Below are positions 18,223 to 26,993 of a stretch of 64,000 nucleotides of DNA, in pieces. The stretch's first letter is position 1, and each line of letters begins with the position of its first letter. Origin of the DNA: Deltaproteobacteria bacterium (GTDB lineage Bacteria > Lernaellota > Lernaellaia > JACKCT01); NCBI GenBank assembly GCA_020845895.1, contig JADLEX010000102.1, positions 1 to 64,000 of the forward strand. The letters are read 5' to 3'. Under the pieces are notes generated by a model. It was given only the letters and a program-made list of their open reading frames with translations, was not told the origin of the DNA and did not search any database. The position numbers were made by a program, and so were the translations under genes.

Positions 18223-18252
18223 TTGACAGGTCGCGACCGGCGCGGGAAGAAT
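18223..18252 (+). promoter_or_regulatory. Sigma-70 promoter for the DUF422-type membrane protein
   Basis: A perfect TTGACA (18223-18228), an 18-base spacer and AAGAAT (18247-18252, 4/6) predict a transcript start near 18259. This argues for the ATG at 18306, which has G5 six bases upstream, over the ATG at 18264. Confidence 0.6.
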
Positions 18253-18305
18253 GCCGCGATTTCATGATCCGGACGCCGCGCGATCTCGGCGTGTGGGGGA
18301 TGAGG

Positions 18306-19400
18306 ATGTCCGATGTGATGAATCCGGCGGTGGATGGAGAGTTGGCGGCGACGGCGAACGAATCGACAAAAACCTGTTGGCGTTCGCTGATGACCAAGCG
18401 TTCGGTCTTCATTGAAATCTGGGACAATCTGCCGATCTGGTTCTTTTACCTCGAAGCCATTGGGCTGCTGCATTTCCTCGTCGCCAACGTTCCGCGGGCC
18501 GAGTTCGACCGAATCGGCATTCCTGTCTGCTCGTTCGCGCTGACGACCGTCTTTCCGCTCTTCTGGGTCGTCGCGTATTACATCGAACGCGTCCGGAACT
18601 CGAAGCGTCTCGCGCCCTTCGGACCGAGTAAATATGTCGTACCTGCCGTCATTGCGACGATCCCCGTCGTCGTCTACGCCTGGTATGCGGCGCTGCCGTT
18701 TTTCCGGTTTGAACTGCGGATGAGTTCGCTGGTTCGATTCTTCGAGCTGATGCAACTGTTCTGGATCGGCGCGTTCATCGTTCATGTCGGCGTGAAAAAA
18801 CGCGCCGCCGGTCTCGTCACGTTTTTCGTCGTTTGCTGGGTGTACGGAACGATCCTTGAGAACGGCGGCATCGTTATGGGGTACTTCTTCGAGCCGGGGT
18901 ATCGATTCTACCTCGGTCGCCTCCCCGCGCCCTTTGCCACGATGATGGGTTGGTGTCTCGCGTTCTACGCGTGCATCTGGATTGCGGAGTTCTGGCGCGA
19001 GCGCTTTCCGGCGCTGAAGGGGAGCGTCATCGGCAGCGCGCTTCTCATAACGACACTCGCCATTTCACTCGACCTCCAGCTCGACCCGCTCGCCAGTCTC
19101 TCGGGCGTCTTCTGGCGGTGGAACGAGCACCTGCCGCCCTGGTTCTTATCGGTGCCATTCGTCAACTACGTCGCTTGGTTCTGCGCGTTCCTGCCGTTCG
19201 CATACGCGTACTTCCTCATCCTGAACCGGACGGATTTGAACGCGTCCATGAAGAACTGGAATCTCCTGAAGCTTGTGCCCAACGTGTGCGTGATCGCGGC
19301 CCTCATGTTTTTCGGAATCATGGCGGTGGCCGAGGGCGGTTTCTCCGGCCCGACGTACGTGATCCTGGGCGAATTCATCGAAAAAATTCTCCCGTACTGA
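18306..19400 (+). CDS. Polytopic membrane protein, carotenoid biosynthesis (DUF422/CruF)-like
   Basis: This 364-residue protein has about nine hydrophobic segments. The block with ENGGIVMGYF, MMGWCLAFYACIWIAEFW and ISLDLQLDPLASLSGVFWRW resembles the DUF422 family, which includes the C-50 carotenoid 1,2-hydratase CruF. In that family an acidic pair near the end of a helix (here DLQLDP) and a following W-x-W are conserved. No other carotenoid gene is nearby, so pigment synthesis is only a suggestion. The start was chosen by promoter and ribosome-binding-site position. The following lipoprotein gene is on the same strand. Confidence 0.7.
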   Translation: MSDVMNPAVDGELAATANESTKTCWRSLMTKRSVFIEIWDNLPIWFFYLEAIGLLHFLVANVPRAEFDRIGIPVCSFALTTVFPLFWVVAYYIERVRNSKRLAPFGPSKYVVPAVIATIPVVVYAWYAALPFFRFELRMSSLVRFFELMQLFWIGAFIVHVGVKKRAAGLVTFFVVCWVYGTILENGGIVMGYFFEPGYRFYLGRLPAPFATMMGWCLAFYACIWIAEFWRERFPALKGSVIGSALLITTLAISLDLQLDPLASLSGVFWRWNEHLPPWFLSVPFVNYVAWFCAFLPFAYAYFLILNRTDLNASMKNWNLLKLVPNVCVIAALMFFGIMAVAEGGFSGPTYVILGEFIEKILPY

Positions 19401-19438
19401 CCGTTTCGCGGCGCTTGCGGGCGCGGGAGAGCGTTCGT

Positions 19439-20149
19439 ATGCTTCGTCACGTTCGCAATTCGGTGAGACGCATGGCGGGCACGCACCGACAAATTCAAAT
19501 CGTGCTTCTCACGCTCGCGAGTCTTTCGTGTGCGTTCGCGCTCACCGCGTGCGCGGGTCAGTATTTTCGTCACAACCTCGAAAGCGAGGGATTCGATTTT
19601 CCGATCGACGGGTTTCGGATCTTCACCCGATACGACATCATCTCGGACGCCACGATCACCGGTTACGCCACGCAGATGGACAATTACGGCCTGCGGACGC
19701 TGTTTCTTTCGCGGCGAGAAGGGAAGGGCGCTGCCGCCCCGGCAGTGCATACCGTGATCATCGGATCGGACGAAAGCCTCGGCCGCGGAAACACCTTCAT
19801 CGTTGCCGACGACGGCGACTGCCTGAAGGGACAAATCGCGACCGAATCGGCGCGGTTCGGCCCGTGGAAGGCGTTTCACAGCCGCACGGGAAAACTCGCG
19901 ACATCGAGAAGCGGCGGCGACGAGGGCGGCGTGCGTCTGCTCGGCTATGGGGTCGCGATGCTCTTCGAGGAGAGCTTCGCGTTCGAGGTCCCGACGGCGG
20001 ATCTCGCCGCGATCGCGATGAGCGGGAGCGTCGCCGGGCGCGTGTGCACGTTGGAATTCACGTGGGATGAGGAAATGCTGGACGGGTTGCGTCGGTATCT
20101 GGAGATCACGAACGGGGCGCCCAGGTTCATGAGTCCGCCGGAAAACTGA
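19439..20149 (+). CDS. Predicted lipoprotein of unknown function
   Basis: This 236-residue protein begins with a twin-Arg-containing basic region and a hydrophobic stretch ending in the lipobox LTAC, with acylated Cys near residue 38. The mature part is mainly beta-rich (GFRIFTRYDIISDATITGYA) with no recognisable domain. A GGGAGA ribosome-binding site lies eight bases before the ATG. It starts 38 bases after the DUF422-type gene and is probably cotranscribed. It converges on the CoA-binding protein with a gap of only a few bases. No function is proposed. Confidence 0.75.
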   Translation: MLRHVRNSVRRMAGTHRQIQIVLLTLASLSCAFALTACAGQYFRHNLESEGFDFPIDGFRIFTRYDIISDATITGYATQMDNYGLRTLFLSRREGKGAAAPAVHTVIIGSDESLGRGNTFIVADDGDCLKGQIATESARFGPWKAFHSRTGKLATSRSGGDEGGVRLLGYGVAMLFEESFAFEVPTADLAAIAMSGSVAGRVCTLEFTWDEEMLDGLRRYLEITNGAPRFMSPPEN

Positions 20150-20153
20150 AGGT

Positions 20154-20687
20154 CTATCGCCGGGCTTTTCGGGCGCTGACAATCTCGGTATTCATTCCCG
20201 CCCAATGCAAACTGCCGCCGAATCGACCGTGTTCCATCTTCACACACTTGTCGATCACGACGGCGAGACCTGCCGCGAGGGCGCGATCGGCGGCCGCGAA
20301 GTCGATGATGCGAAGCTGCATCCACACGGCACGCGCGCCCACCGCGATCGCCTGATCGACGATGCCGGCCACTTCCACCGTGGGACGGAAGATATCCACG
20401 ATGTCGATCTTCGCCGGCACCGCGCGAAGGTCCGGATAGACGGTTTCGCCGAGAATCTCGCCGCCGCGCGGATTGACGGGGATGATCCGATATCCCTCGG
20501 ACCGGAGATACGACGCGACGAAAAAGCTGGCCTTCTGGCGATCGGCCGAAAGTCCGACAACGGCGATCGTTCGAGACCGCTCGATGAGATTGCGGATGAC
20601 GTTGGGATCCTGATACCGAGCCCGCTGCGCTTCATCGAGGGACGTGTTCAGCTCGAAGTGGCCGACAACGCCTGATCCAGATCCCAT
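20154..20687 (-). CDS. CoA-binding domain protein (YccU-like)
   Basis: This 177-residue single-domain protein has the Rossmann-type CoA-binding fold: IAVVGLSADRQKASFFVASY near residue 40, then GYRIIPVNPRGGEILGETVY and VDIVDIFRPTVE-like strands ending at GARAVWMQLRI. Family members are soluble and poorly characterised. The N-terminus overlaps the 3' end of the sulfhydrylase gene by 40 bases if the ATG at 20687 is used, and a shorter GTG start is possible. The overlap ties it to the methionine/cysteine gene. It ends in TAG. Confidence 0.85.
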   Translation of the reverse strand: MGSGSGVVGHFELNTSLDEAQRARYQDPNVIRNLIERSRTIAVVGLSADRQKASFFVASYLRSEGYRIIPVNPRGGEILGETVYPDLRAVPAKIDIVDIFRPTVEVAGIVDQAIAVGARAVWMQLRIIDFAAADRALAAGLAVVIDKCVKMEHGRFGGSLHWAGMNTEIVSARKARR

Positions 20688-21949
20688 ATCAGGTCCTCCA
20701 CGGTTTCGAGGCCGACGGACAGCCGCACCGTCTTCGCGCCGACGCCGCATGCGCGCAGCTCGTCGTCCGAAAGCTGCTGGTGCGTGGTGGACGCGGGATG
20801 AATGACCAGGCTTCGTGCGTCGCCGACGTTTGCGAGGTGGGAAAAGAGATTCAGCGACTCGATGAACTTGCGCCCGGTCTCCCGCGCATCGCTCTCGGGT
20901 CCCTTCAGGTCGAAGGTGAAGACCGCGCCTGGACCGCGCGGCAGATATTTTTGCGCGAGGGCGTGATCGGGATGATCCGGCAGTCCCGCGTAATGCACGC
21001 GCTCGACCGACGGGTGATCGACAAGAAACCGCGCGACGGCGAGGGCGCTCGCCACATGCCGCTCCATGCGCACCGAAAGCGTTTCGAGTCCCTGCAGTAG
21101 CAGAAACGAATTCATCGGCGAGATGCACGCGCCGGTGTCGCGCACGGTTTCGGCGCGGACCTTCATCAGAAACGCGTAATGGCCGAACGTGTCCCAGAAA
21201 CGCAGTCCGTGATACGAGGGCGACGGCTCGGTCAGCGTCTCGAACGGACCGTAATCGAACCGACCGGAATCGAGCACCACGCCGCCGATGCTGCTGCCGT
21301 GGCCGCCGATGAACTTGGTCGCCGAGTGCACGACGATCGCCGCGCCGAAATCCATGGGACGGCACAGCCACGGCGTGGCGAAGGTGTTGTCCACGATGAG
21401 CGGGATGCCGTGGGATGCCGCCAAGGCCGCGAGCGCTTCGATGTCGAGGATGCTGCCGCGCGGGTTGCCGATCGTCTCGCCGAAGAGCGCCCGCGTGCGC
21501 GGCGTGATGGCGCGTTCCCAGTTCTCGACTTCGGTGGGATCGACGAAGTGAACCGTCACCGAAAGCTTCTTGAAGGTGTGCGCGAACTGCGTGACCGTTC
21601 CGCCGTAGAGATGCGCCGAGGCGACGACCTCGTCGCCCGGCGACAGCAGCGTCATGAAGGTCGCGAACTGCGCGGCCATGCCGCTGGCCACCGCCACCGC
21701 ACCGGTCGCATTTTCGAGCGACGCCATCCGTTCTTCGAAAACGGCGGTGGTGGGATTGCTGATGCGCGTGTAGATGTTGCCGTACTGCTTCAGCTCGAAA
21801 AGCTGCGCGGCATGCTGCGTGCTGTCGAAGACGTACGAAGTGGTCTGGTAGATCGGCGTTGCGCGCGCGCCGACCACGGCGTCGGGGATGTGCCCGGCGT
21901 GCACCATGCGCGTCTCGAAGCCGAATGCGCGTCCCTTTTCCTCCGTCAT
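20648..21949 (-). CDS. metY: O-acetylhomoserine sulfhydrylase (Cys/Met metabolism PLP enzyme)
   Basis: This 433-residue enzyme condenses O-acetylhomoserine with sulfide (or a thiol) to form homocysteine (or methionine). The PLP lysine is in HSATKFIGGHG at about residue 212. Other family features are ATPIYQTTSYVF, the ASGMAAQFATF loop and VDNTFATPWLCRP. The length of about 430 and the insert between the PLP Lys and the C-terminal domain (FDYGPFETLTEPSPSYHGL) distinguish sulfhydrylases from gamma-synthases of about 385 residues. The ATG at 21949 follows the cupin stop by 13 bases, so they form one operon with the CoA-binding gene. Confidence 0.92.
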   Translation of the reverse strand: MTEEKGRAFGFETRMVHAGHIPDAVVGARATPIYQTTSYVFDSTQHAAQLFELKQYGNIYTRISNPTTAVFEERMASLENATGAVAVASGMAAQFATFMTLLSPGDEVVASAHLYGGTVTQFAHTFKKLSVTVHFVDPTEVENWERAITPRTRALFGETIGNPRGSILDIEALAALAASHGIPLIVDNTFATPWLCRPMDFGAAIVVHSATKFIGGHGSSIGGVVLDSGRFDYGPFETLTEPSPSYHGLRFWDTFGHYAFLMKVRAETVRDTGACISPMNSFLLLQGLETLSVRMERHVASALAVARFLVDHPSVERVHYAGLPDHPDHALAQKYLPRGPGAVFTFDLKGPESDARETGRKFIESLNLFSHLANVGDARSLVIHPASTTHQQLSDDELRACGVGAKTVRLSVGLETVEDLIWDLDQALSATSS

Positions 21950-21962
21950 GGGTTCACCGCGA

Positions 21963-22439
21963 TCAAAGGCGGATGAATTCCGCGACGCGGGGGTTCGCGC
22001 GCAGTTCGGCGAGCGACGCCTCATCGGGCAGAAGCGGGCGGTCGCGATCAATGTGGACCACACAAAGGAATCCCAGCGGCGCCCCCGCCGTGGCGCGGAA
22101 CTGATGCCAGGTCATGGCGGGAATGCGCACCACGTCGTGCAGCCCGACGTCGAGTACGCGGTCGCCGGCGAGCGCCTGTCCGACGCCGCGGATCATCATG
22201 ACGACATGCAGGTGCTCATGTCGTTCCAGCGTCGAATGCCCGCCGTCGGCGATCTCGAAATAGCGCCATTGCACCGGCAGCGCCGGATCGCCGGGATACA
22301 GGATCTGCCGGGTGATATTCCGGAAGTGATTGCCGGTTTCCTTGTAGGCCAGCACCGGAACCGATTCCCAGCGGAAGTCGTCGTGGGCGCGAACGATGAT
22401 CGGATCCGTCGCCCCGGCCTCGGTCTGCTCGGTCGCCAT
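21963..22439 (-). CDS. Cupin-domain protein
   Basis: This 158-residue protein has a cupin barrel. The first motif contains HEHLHVVMMIRGVG and the second VGLHDVVRIPAMTWHQFRA, together giving a metal-binding set of His residues. A preceding segment (LYPGDPALPVQWRYFEIADG) is typical of small cupins that act as sensors or isomerases. The start is ATG at 22439 with GGAG six bases upstream; an ATG four codons earlier lacks such a site. The position just before the sulfhydrylase suggests a link with sulfur-amino-acid metabolism, but no substrate can be named. Confidence 0.85.
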   Translation of the reverse strand: MATEQTEAGATDPIIVRAHDDFRWESVPVLAYKETGNHFRNITRQILYPGDPALPVQWRYFEIADGGHSTLERHEHLHVVMMIRGVGQALAGDRVLDVGLHDVVRIPAMTWHQFRATAGAPLGFLCVVHIDRDRPLLPDEASLAELRANPRVAEFIRL

Positions 22440-22524
22440 GTCGCGCTCCATTTGGTACTGCCGAACGCAATAACGGATTTCGGGCGGAATCGAAAGAGGG
22501 GTCGTAACCGATTGAGCCGTTCGG

Positions 22525-23139
22525 TCAGACCTCGAAAACGCCCTTGCCCTGTCGCACGAGCGTGGTCCGGTCGTTGACGAAGCTGACGATGGTGGACGGC
22601 TCGGGGTGGATGTAGCCGGCGTCGATGATGATGTCGACGTAGCCCCCAAGCGCGTGAAGGATCTCTTCGGGGTCCGCGAGGAGTTCGCCGGCGTGCACGT
22701 ATGCGCTCGTGGAGAGGAGCGGTTCCCCGAGCGCTTCGATGACGGCGCGGCAGATCGCGTCATCGGGGACGCGGATGCCGATCTCCTTGCGCGGGGTCTG
22801 CGTGATGCGTGGCGCGTTTTTCTTCGCTTCGAGGATCATCGTGAATGGCCCGGGTAGCAGGCGCTTCATCGTGCGATAGGCATCGTCGCCGACCTTGGCG
22901 TATTCGGCGATGTTGGACAGGTCCCGGCACAGGAACGACAGCGGTCGTTTGAGCGATTTCTTTTTGAGTTGGTACATCAGCTCGACGCAGCGTTTGTTGC
23001 TCATGCGCGTGCCGATCGCGTAGGTCGTGTCCGTCGGATGCACGATCAGTCCGTCCGCGCGAAGGCACTCCACCACCTGGGCGATCAACCGCGGCTGCGG
23101 GTGTTCGGGATGAATCGCGATGACGACGGCTTTTCCCAC
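22525..23139 (-). CDS. YciO/TsaC-family protein (threonylcarbamoyl-AMP synthase-like)
   Basis: This 204-residue protein has the YrdC fold. The signature PTDTTYAIG, the KKKSLKRPLSFLC strand and IGIRVPDD are present. Family members make threonylcarbamoyl-AMP for the t6A37 tRNA modification; proteins close to E. coli YciO, which this one resembles in length and in the KRPLSFL segment, have less certain function. If active it would supply the substrate of the MtaB encoded at 13.7 kb. The start is GTG at 23139 with GGGG six bases upstream. The longer frame runs into the divergent promoter region. Confidence 0.85.
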   Translation of the reverse strand: MGKAVVIAIHPEHPQPRLIAQVVECLRADGLIVHPTDTTYAIGTRMSNKRCVELMYQLKKKSLKRPLSFLCRDLSNIAEYAKVGDDAYRTMKRLLPGPFTMILEAKKNAPRITQTPRKEIGIRVPDDAICRAVIEALGEPLLSTSAYVHAGELLADPEEILHALGGYVDIIIDAGYIHPEPSTIVSFVNDRTTLVRQGKGVFEV

Positions 23140-23281
23140 GGTGGACCCCGGGAGCACGAAAAAACCGCGACAGGAATAGGCGGCACGCACGGCGGTGTCA
23201 AGCCGAAACGCCGTGAATCGCCTTGACCGGGAGGGACGCCGCGCGGATGATGCGCCGACTTTCTGCATTCCGGGACAAGTC

Positions 23282-24685
23282 TTGGCGAAAAAACTCGCGT
23301 TGCTGGCGCTGCTGTTTCTCCTCGTGCGTGCGGGGACGATCGCGCTCTATTCGCACCATCGAACCTACTACTACTACGGCCAAGTGGCGGGGCAGTTCGC
23401 CATCGCCGAGGCGAAGTGGGACGATCGAGATTTCTCGTTCGACCGAACGCGTGAACGCGCGGCCGAGGACCTCGCAGCCCGCGAACGGCGCTTCGTTCCT
23501 GTGTCGGAATGGGGAACACTTCCGAAGGGCGAGTACGAAACGTTTCCCGCCGTCGACTTGCCCGGATACGGCTATCTCATCGCCTGGACGAGCCGGCTTC
23601 TCGGCGGCGAATTGACGTCGCGGTGGGCCTTCGCAGCGCAACTGCTGGCAGAGTGCGCGGGCGTGCTGCTGTTCGTCTGGTCGCTGGCGCGCCTGATTTC
23701 GCCGCGCGTCGGCCTCTTGGCCGGGCTCGGATACGGGCTCGCGTATCCCATGATCTGGCCGCAGGCGAGCCAGCCCATGCGCGACGTATTCTTCATCCCG
23801 ATCCTCGCCCTCGTCGTTTTCGCCCTGACGATATTCAAGTCGGCATCGCGGCACGAAAAGATTTTCGTCCCCGTTGCGATCGCCATCGCGTCACTTCTCC
23901 TCTGGGTGCGACCCAGCGCGTACTTCGTCTTTTTCTTCGTCGTCCCGCTCGCCGTGCTGACCCCCGGTCGTTCTCTCCGCGCACGGGCGGTTCTTGCCGC
24001 GTGCCTCGTGGGGGTTCCGATCGCGCTCTACACGATTCCCGTGCGCGCATTCAACGAGCGCCACTATGGCACGAGCGACCTTCACTTTCTCGGGCGCGGG
24101 CTCTGGGAGGGCATGGGGATCATCCCGGACAATCCTTACGGTTTCGCCCTCGACGACCGCGTGCTTGTCGAGTGGGTGCGTTCGAGGGGTGTCGATGCGC
24201 CTTACGGCAGCGTCGAGATGAACAGGGTGCTTTCGGAGTACGTCTTCGAAGTGCTCCGAAAGGACCCCGCGTACTATTTGAAAACGCTGGCCGCGCGCGC
24301 GGTCGTCTTTGCGAAGACGCCGCTCGATTTCGTCCCGCCGCGCCCCGTTCCGATGCGCGATAAGCAGGCGATCTCGGTGTTCGCCTACGCATGGGCCGAT
24401 CCCGTTGGCTACTTCTACAATCTGCTGAGCATTTATGCGTTCGCGTTTCTGTGGATCGGCGCGCCGGCGACAGTCTTCTGGCTGCTGCGCGAACGCTCTC
24501 GCTGGTGGGAGATTCTCGTCCTCAACGTTCCGCTGATCTACACGTTCTGCGCGTTCTTTCCGCTCAACCACGAGCCGCGCTATATGGCCGCCGCCGCATG
24601 GTGCGTGCTTGCGGCGTTTGCACGCGGGGCGGACGCACTCGCACAGAGATGGCGCGGAGTTTCTACGTCACCCATCGCTGTCTAA
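23282..24685 (+). CDS. Polytopic membrane protein, GT-C-like, paralog A
   Basis: This 467-residue protein has about ten membrane helices and the general layout of GT-C glycosyltransferases, but I see no clear acidic pair in the first extracytoplasmic loop. That loop instead has YYYYGQVAGQFAIAEA and FPAVDLPGYGYLIAWTSRL. Other blocks shared with the paralog at 25587 are PQASQPMRDVFF, LLWVRPSAYF, HFLGRGLWEGMGI, DNPYGFALDD, VEMNRVLSEYVFEVLRK and PLNHEPRY. The start is taken as TTG at 23282, directly before the first helix with GGGA upstream; GTG at 23195 is the alternative. Its TAA overlaps the methyltransferase TAG on the other strand. Role inferred: transfer or export of a lipid-linked sugar. 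Confidence 0.75.
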   Translation: MAKKLALLALLFLLVRAGTIALYSHHRTYYYYGQVAGQFAIAEAKWDDRDFSFDRTRERAAEDLAARERRFVPVSEWGTLPKGEYETFPAVDLPGYGYLIAWTSRLLGGELTSRWAFAAQLLAECAGVLLFVWSLARLISPRVGLLAGLGYGLAYPMIWPQASQPMRDVFFIPILALVVFALTIFKSASRHEKIFVPVAIAIASLLLWVRPSAYFVFFFVVPLAVLTPGRSLRARAVLAACLVGVPIALYTIPVRAFNERHYGTSDLHFLGRGLWEGMGIIPDNPYGFALDDRVLVEWVRSRGVDAPYGSVEMNRVLSEYVFEVLRKDPAYYLKTLAARAVVFAKTPLDFVPPRPVPMRDKQAISVFAYAWADPVGYFYNLLSIYAFAFLWIGAPATVFWLLRERSRWWEILVLNVPLIYTFCAFFPLNHEPRYMAAAAWCVLAAFARGADALAQRWRGVSTSPIAV

Positions 24686-25506
24686 CGCGCGACGGCGAGA
24701 ATGCTGCCGCCGAAAGGCAGGGATGATGCGCGCTCGATTCGCCGAAGTTCGAATCCGCGCAAGGCGTCCAGTATCCGTTTCACGAGGCCGCCCGGCGGTC
24801 GGTGCTGAGCGGAGGTTCGTGTGACGGCCTCGTCTTTGAGCAACCCAAGCCGCCACGGCAGCGCGCGCGCCAGCAGGATCGGAACCGGCAGGAAGCTGAA
24901 GAAGTACGTGGAGTCCGCGACGGCGAATCCCGCCGATTCGAGCTGGGCACGCAGGGAAGCTCGGGTGTAGCGCCGATGATGCCGCGCGATCTCGTCCTCG
25001 TATGACCAGAGCGAGTTGTAAGCGGGAACGGTGAGGACAAGGCGGCCGCCCGGGTGAAGAATCCGGCGAATGCCGCGAAGAAACGGCACAGGCTCGGCGA
25101 TGTGCTCGAGCACATCGAATAGCCCGACATTCGGCGCGGCGCCGTCGACGAATCCCGCGTCATCGAACGTGGAGCACACACGGTGGGCGATGTCGCGTGT
25201 TGCCGCGTGGTGCATGGCGGAAGGGCTGGGCTCGACCAGCACCGTCTCAAATCCCTCGCGCTGCAATCCGAGGCTGACGAACCCATTTCCGCCGCCGATG
25301 TCGAAAACGACGCGCTCGCGCAAATGCCGCCGGCACATCGCCGCGACGCACGCGTTGCGGTGCGCGAACCAGAAAGAGGTGTCCTCGATCTCGAAACACA
25401 CGTCGCTGCCGAACGACGGATAATCGACGTCGGAGCGGTTCTTCGAGACCCAGATGCCGTCGGGGCGCTGTTCGAGACGGGATGCGATGGCGGACAAATC
25501 GATCAT
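24682..25506 (-). CDS. SAM-dependent class I methyltransferase
   Basis: This 274-residue soluble methyltransferase has motif I VFDIGGGNGFVSLGL near residue 70, an acidic residue after the second strand (TVLVEPSPSAMHH) and motif IV GLFDVLEHIAEPVPFLRGI. The HPGGRLVLTVPAYNSLWSYED segment is of the type seen in glycan and quinone methyltransferases. A hydrophobic stretch near residues 205-225 (FFSFLPVPILLARALPW) may associate with the membrane. It lies on the opposite strand between two paralogous membrane proteins, with an 80-base divergent gap to paralog B and a four-base 3' overlap with paralog A. It ends in TAG. The substrate may be a sugar or lipid of the glycan locus. Confidence 0.85.
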   Translation of the reverse strand: MIDLSAIASRLEQRPDGIWVSKNRSDVDYPSFGSDVCFEIEDTSFWFAHRNACVAAMCRRHLRERVVFDIGGGNGFVSLGLQREGFETVLVEPSPSAMHHAATRDIAHRVCSTFDDAGFVDGAAPNVGLFDVLEHIAEPVPFLRGIRRILHPGGRLVLTVPAYNSLWSYEDEIARHHRRYTRASLRAQLESAGFAVADSTYFFSFLPVPILLARALPWRLGLLKDEAVTRTSAQHRPPGGLVKRILDALRGFELRRIERASSLPFGGSILAVAR

Positions 25507-25586
25507 GCGGTCTTGCCGGTTTCGGATTTTCCACGATAGTGTCTGGTCGCCGGGAAGTCCATTCCCCGCGGGTGTGGAGCGGACGC

Positions 25587-26993
25587 GTGCGCGGACGACT
25601 GCTGATGGTGCTGTTGGTTTTCCTCGCGGTCCGCGCGGCGACGGTCTGGGCGTACGGAAAAAACGCCACCCTCTACTACTACGGGCAGGTTTCCGGCCAG
25701 TTCGCCATTGCGGACGCGTGGCGGCACGGACACGAATTTTCCGAGGATCGCACGCTCTCCGCCGCAGCCTGCCGCATCGCCGATTCCGAAGGTCGATTCA
25801 TTCCACTCGAAGAATGGGAGACGCTTCCAAGATCGGGCGAATACAAGACCTTTCCGGCCGTCGATTTGCCGGGTTACGGCTACCTCATCGCGTGGACGAG
25901 CCGGTTGTTCGGCGACAACCTGACGTCCAAATACGCGATGATCGTGCAGGTGCTGGCCGAAGCCGCGGGCGTCGTGGCGTTCTCCGCGGCCGTGATGCTG
26001 CTCGTCGGGACCGGCATCGGGATGTGGGCGGGGCTGCTCTACAGCCTGACGTTCCCGGTGATCTGGGCGCAGGCGAGCCAACCCATGCGCGACATCTTTG
26101 CCGTGCCGATCATGGCGCTCGTGTTGCTGGCGCTTGCGGTATTTCGATCCAGGCTTCCGAGGGAGCGGATCTGGATCCCCGGCGCGCTTCTCGTCGCCGC
26201 GATTCTTCTCTGGGTGCGCCCGAGCGCGTATTTCATGTTCTTTTTCGTTTCACCGCTCGTGTTGCTCGCCCCCGGGCGCGCGTGGCGCGAGCGGCTGGCG
26301 TGTGCCGCGCTCTTCGTCGCGATCCCTCTGCTCGTCTTCGGCTTGCCGCAAAAGCGCTTCAATGCGAAATACTACGGCACGACGAACACGCATTTTCTCG
26401 GCCGCTCGCTTTGGGAAGGTTTGGGGATCGTGCAGGACAACCCCTACGGTTTGCGACTCGACGATCAGGCGCTGACCCCGTGGCTCGAATCCCGCGGGCA
26501 TCGCGTGGAATATGCGTCGGTGGAGATGAATCGCCTGCTCGGCGAATACGTCGGCGAGGTGTTGCGCAAGGAGCCCATGCTGTTTGTTCGGGCGTTGGGA
26601 TTGCGGCTCGTCTCCTTCGCCGAGCGTCCGCTCGATTTCACGCCGCCTCGGTCGTATCCTCGCCCGGGCGATGCGGCGGCGTCGCCGATCCACACCGCGT
26701 TGCGCGATCCGGTGGGGTTCTTTTACGCGGTGTGCAGCCGCACCGCGCCGTGGCTCGGCTGGGCGGGTATGGCGGCGGCGCTCGCGTGGCTGTTGCTGCG
26801 TCGCGAAGACTGGTGGGCGATCATCACGCTGCAAACGCCGTTTCTGTATGCCGTCGGCAGCGTCATGCCGCTAAACTACGAACCGCGATACGGCGCGGCG
26901 GGGGCGTGGTCGCTCCTCACGGCGCTCGCGTGGTGCGCTTGGGCTGCCTGGTCGCGGATGCGCGGTAAACCGGCGGAGGAGTCGGAAACATGA
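25587..26993 (+). CDS. Polytopic membrane protein, GT-C-like, paralog B
   Basis: This 468-residue paralog of the 23282 protein is collinear over its whole length. Shared blocks include YYYGQVSGQFAIADAW, FPAVDLPGYGYLIAWTSRL, WAQASQPMRDIFAVP, LLWVRPSAYFMFFFV, HFLGRSLWEGLGI, DNPYGLRLDD, VEMNRLLGEYVGEVLRK and PLNYEPRY. The start is GTG at 25587, preceded by GGAG at seven bases. The stop overlaps the GT2 start as ATGA, so this copy is translationally coupled to a polyprenyl-phosphate-sugar synthase type enzyme. That coupling supports a role in transferring the sugar that GT2 loads on the lipid carrier. Confidence 0.78.
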   Translation: MRGRLLMVLLVFLAVRAATVWAYGKNATLYYYGQVSGQFAIADAWRHGHEFSEDRTLSAAACRIADSEGRFIPLEEWETLPRSGEYKTFPAVDLPGYGYLIAWTSRLFGDNLTSKYAMIVQVLAEAAGVVAFSAAVMLLVGTGIGMWAGLLYSLTFPVIWAQASQPMRDIFAVPIMALVLLALAVFRSRLPRERIWIPGALLVAAILLWVRPSAYFMFFFVSPLVLLAPGRAWRERLACAALFVAIPLLVFGLPQKRFNAKYYGTTNTHFLGRSLWEGLGIVQDNPYGLRLDDQALTPWLESRGHRVEYASVEMNRLLGEYVGEVLRKEPMLFVRALGLRLVSFAERPLDFTPPRSYPRPGDAAASPIHTALRDPVGFFYAVCSRTAPWLGWAGMAAALAWLLLRREDWWAIITLQTPFLYAVGSVMPLNYEPRYGAAGAWSLLTALAWCAWAAWSRMRGKPAEESET

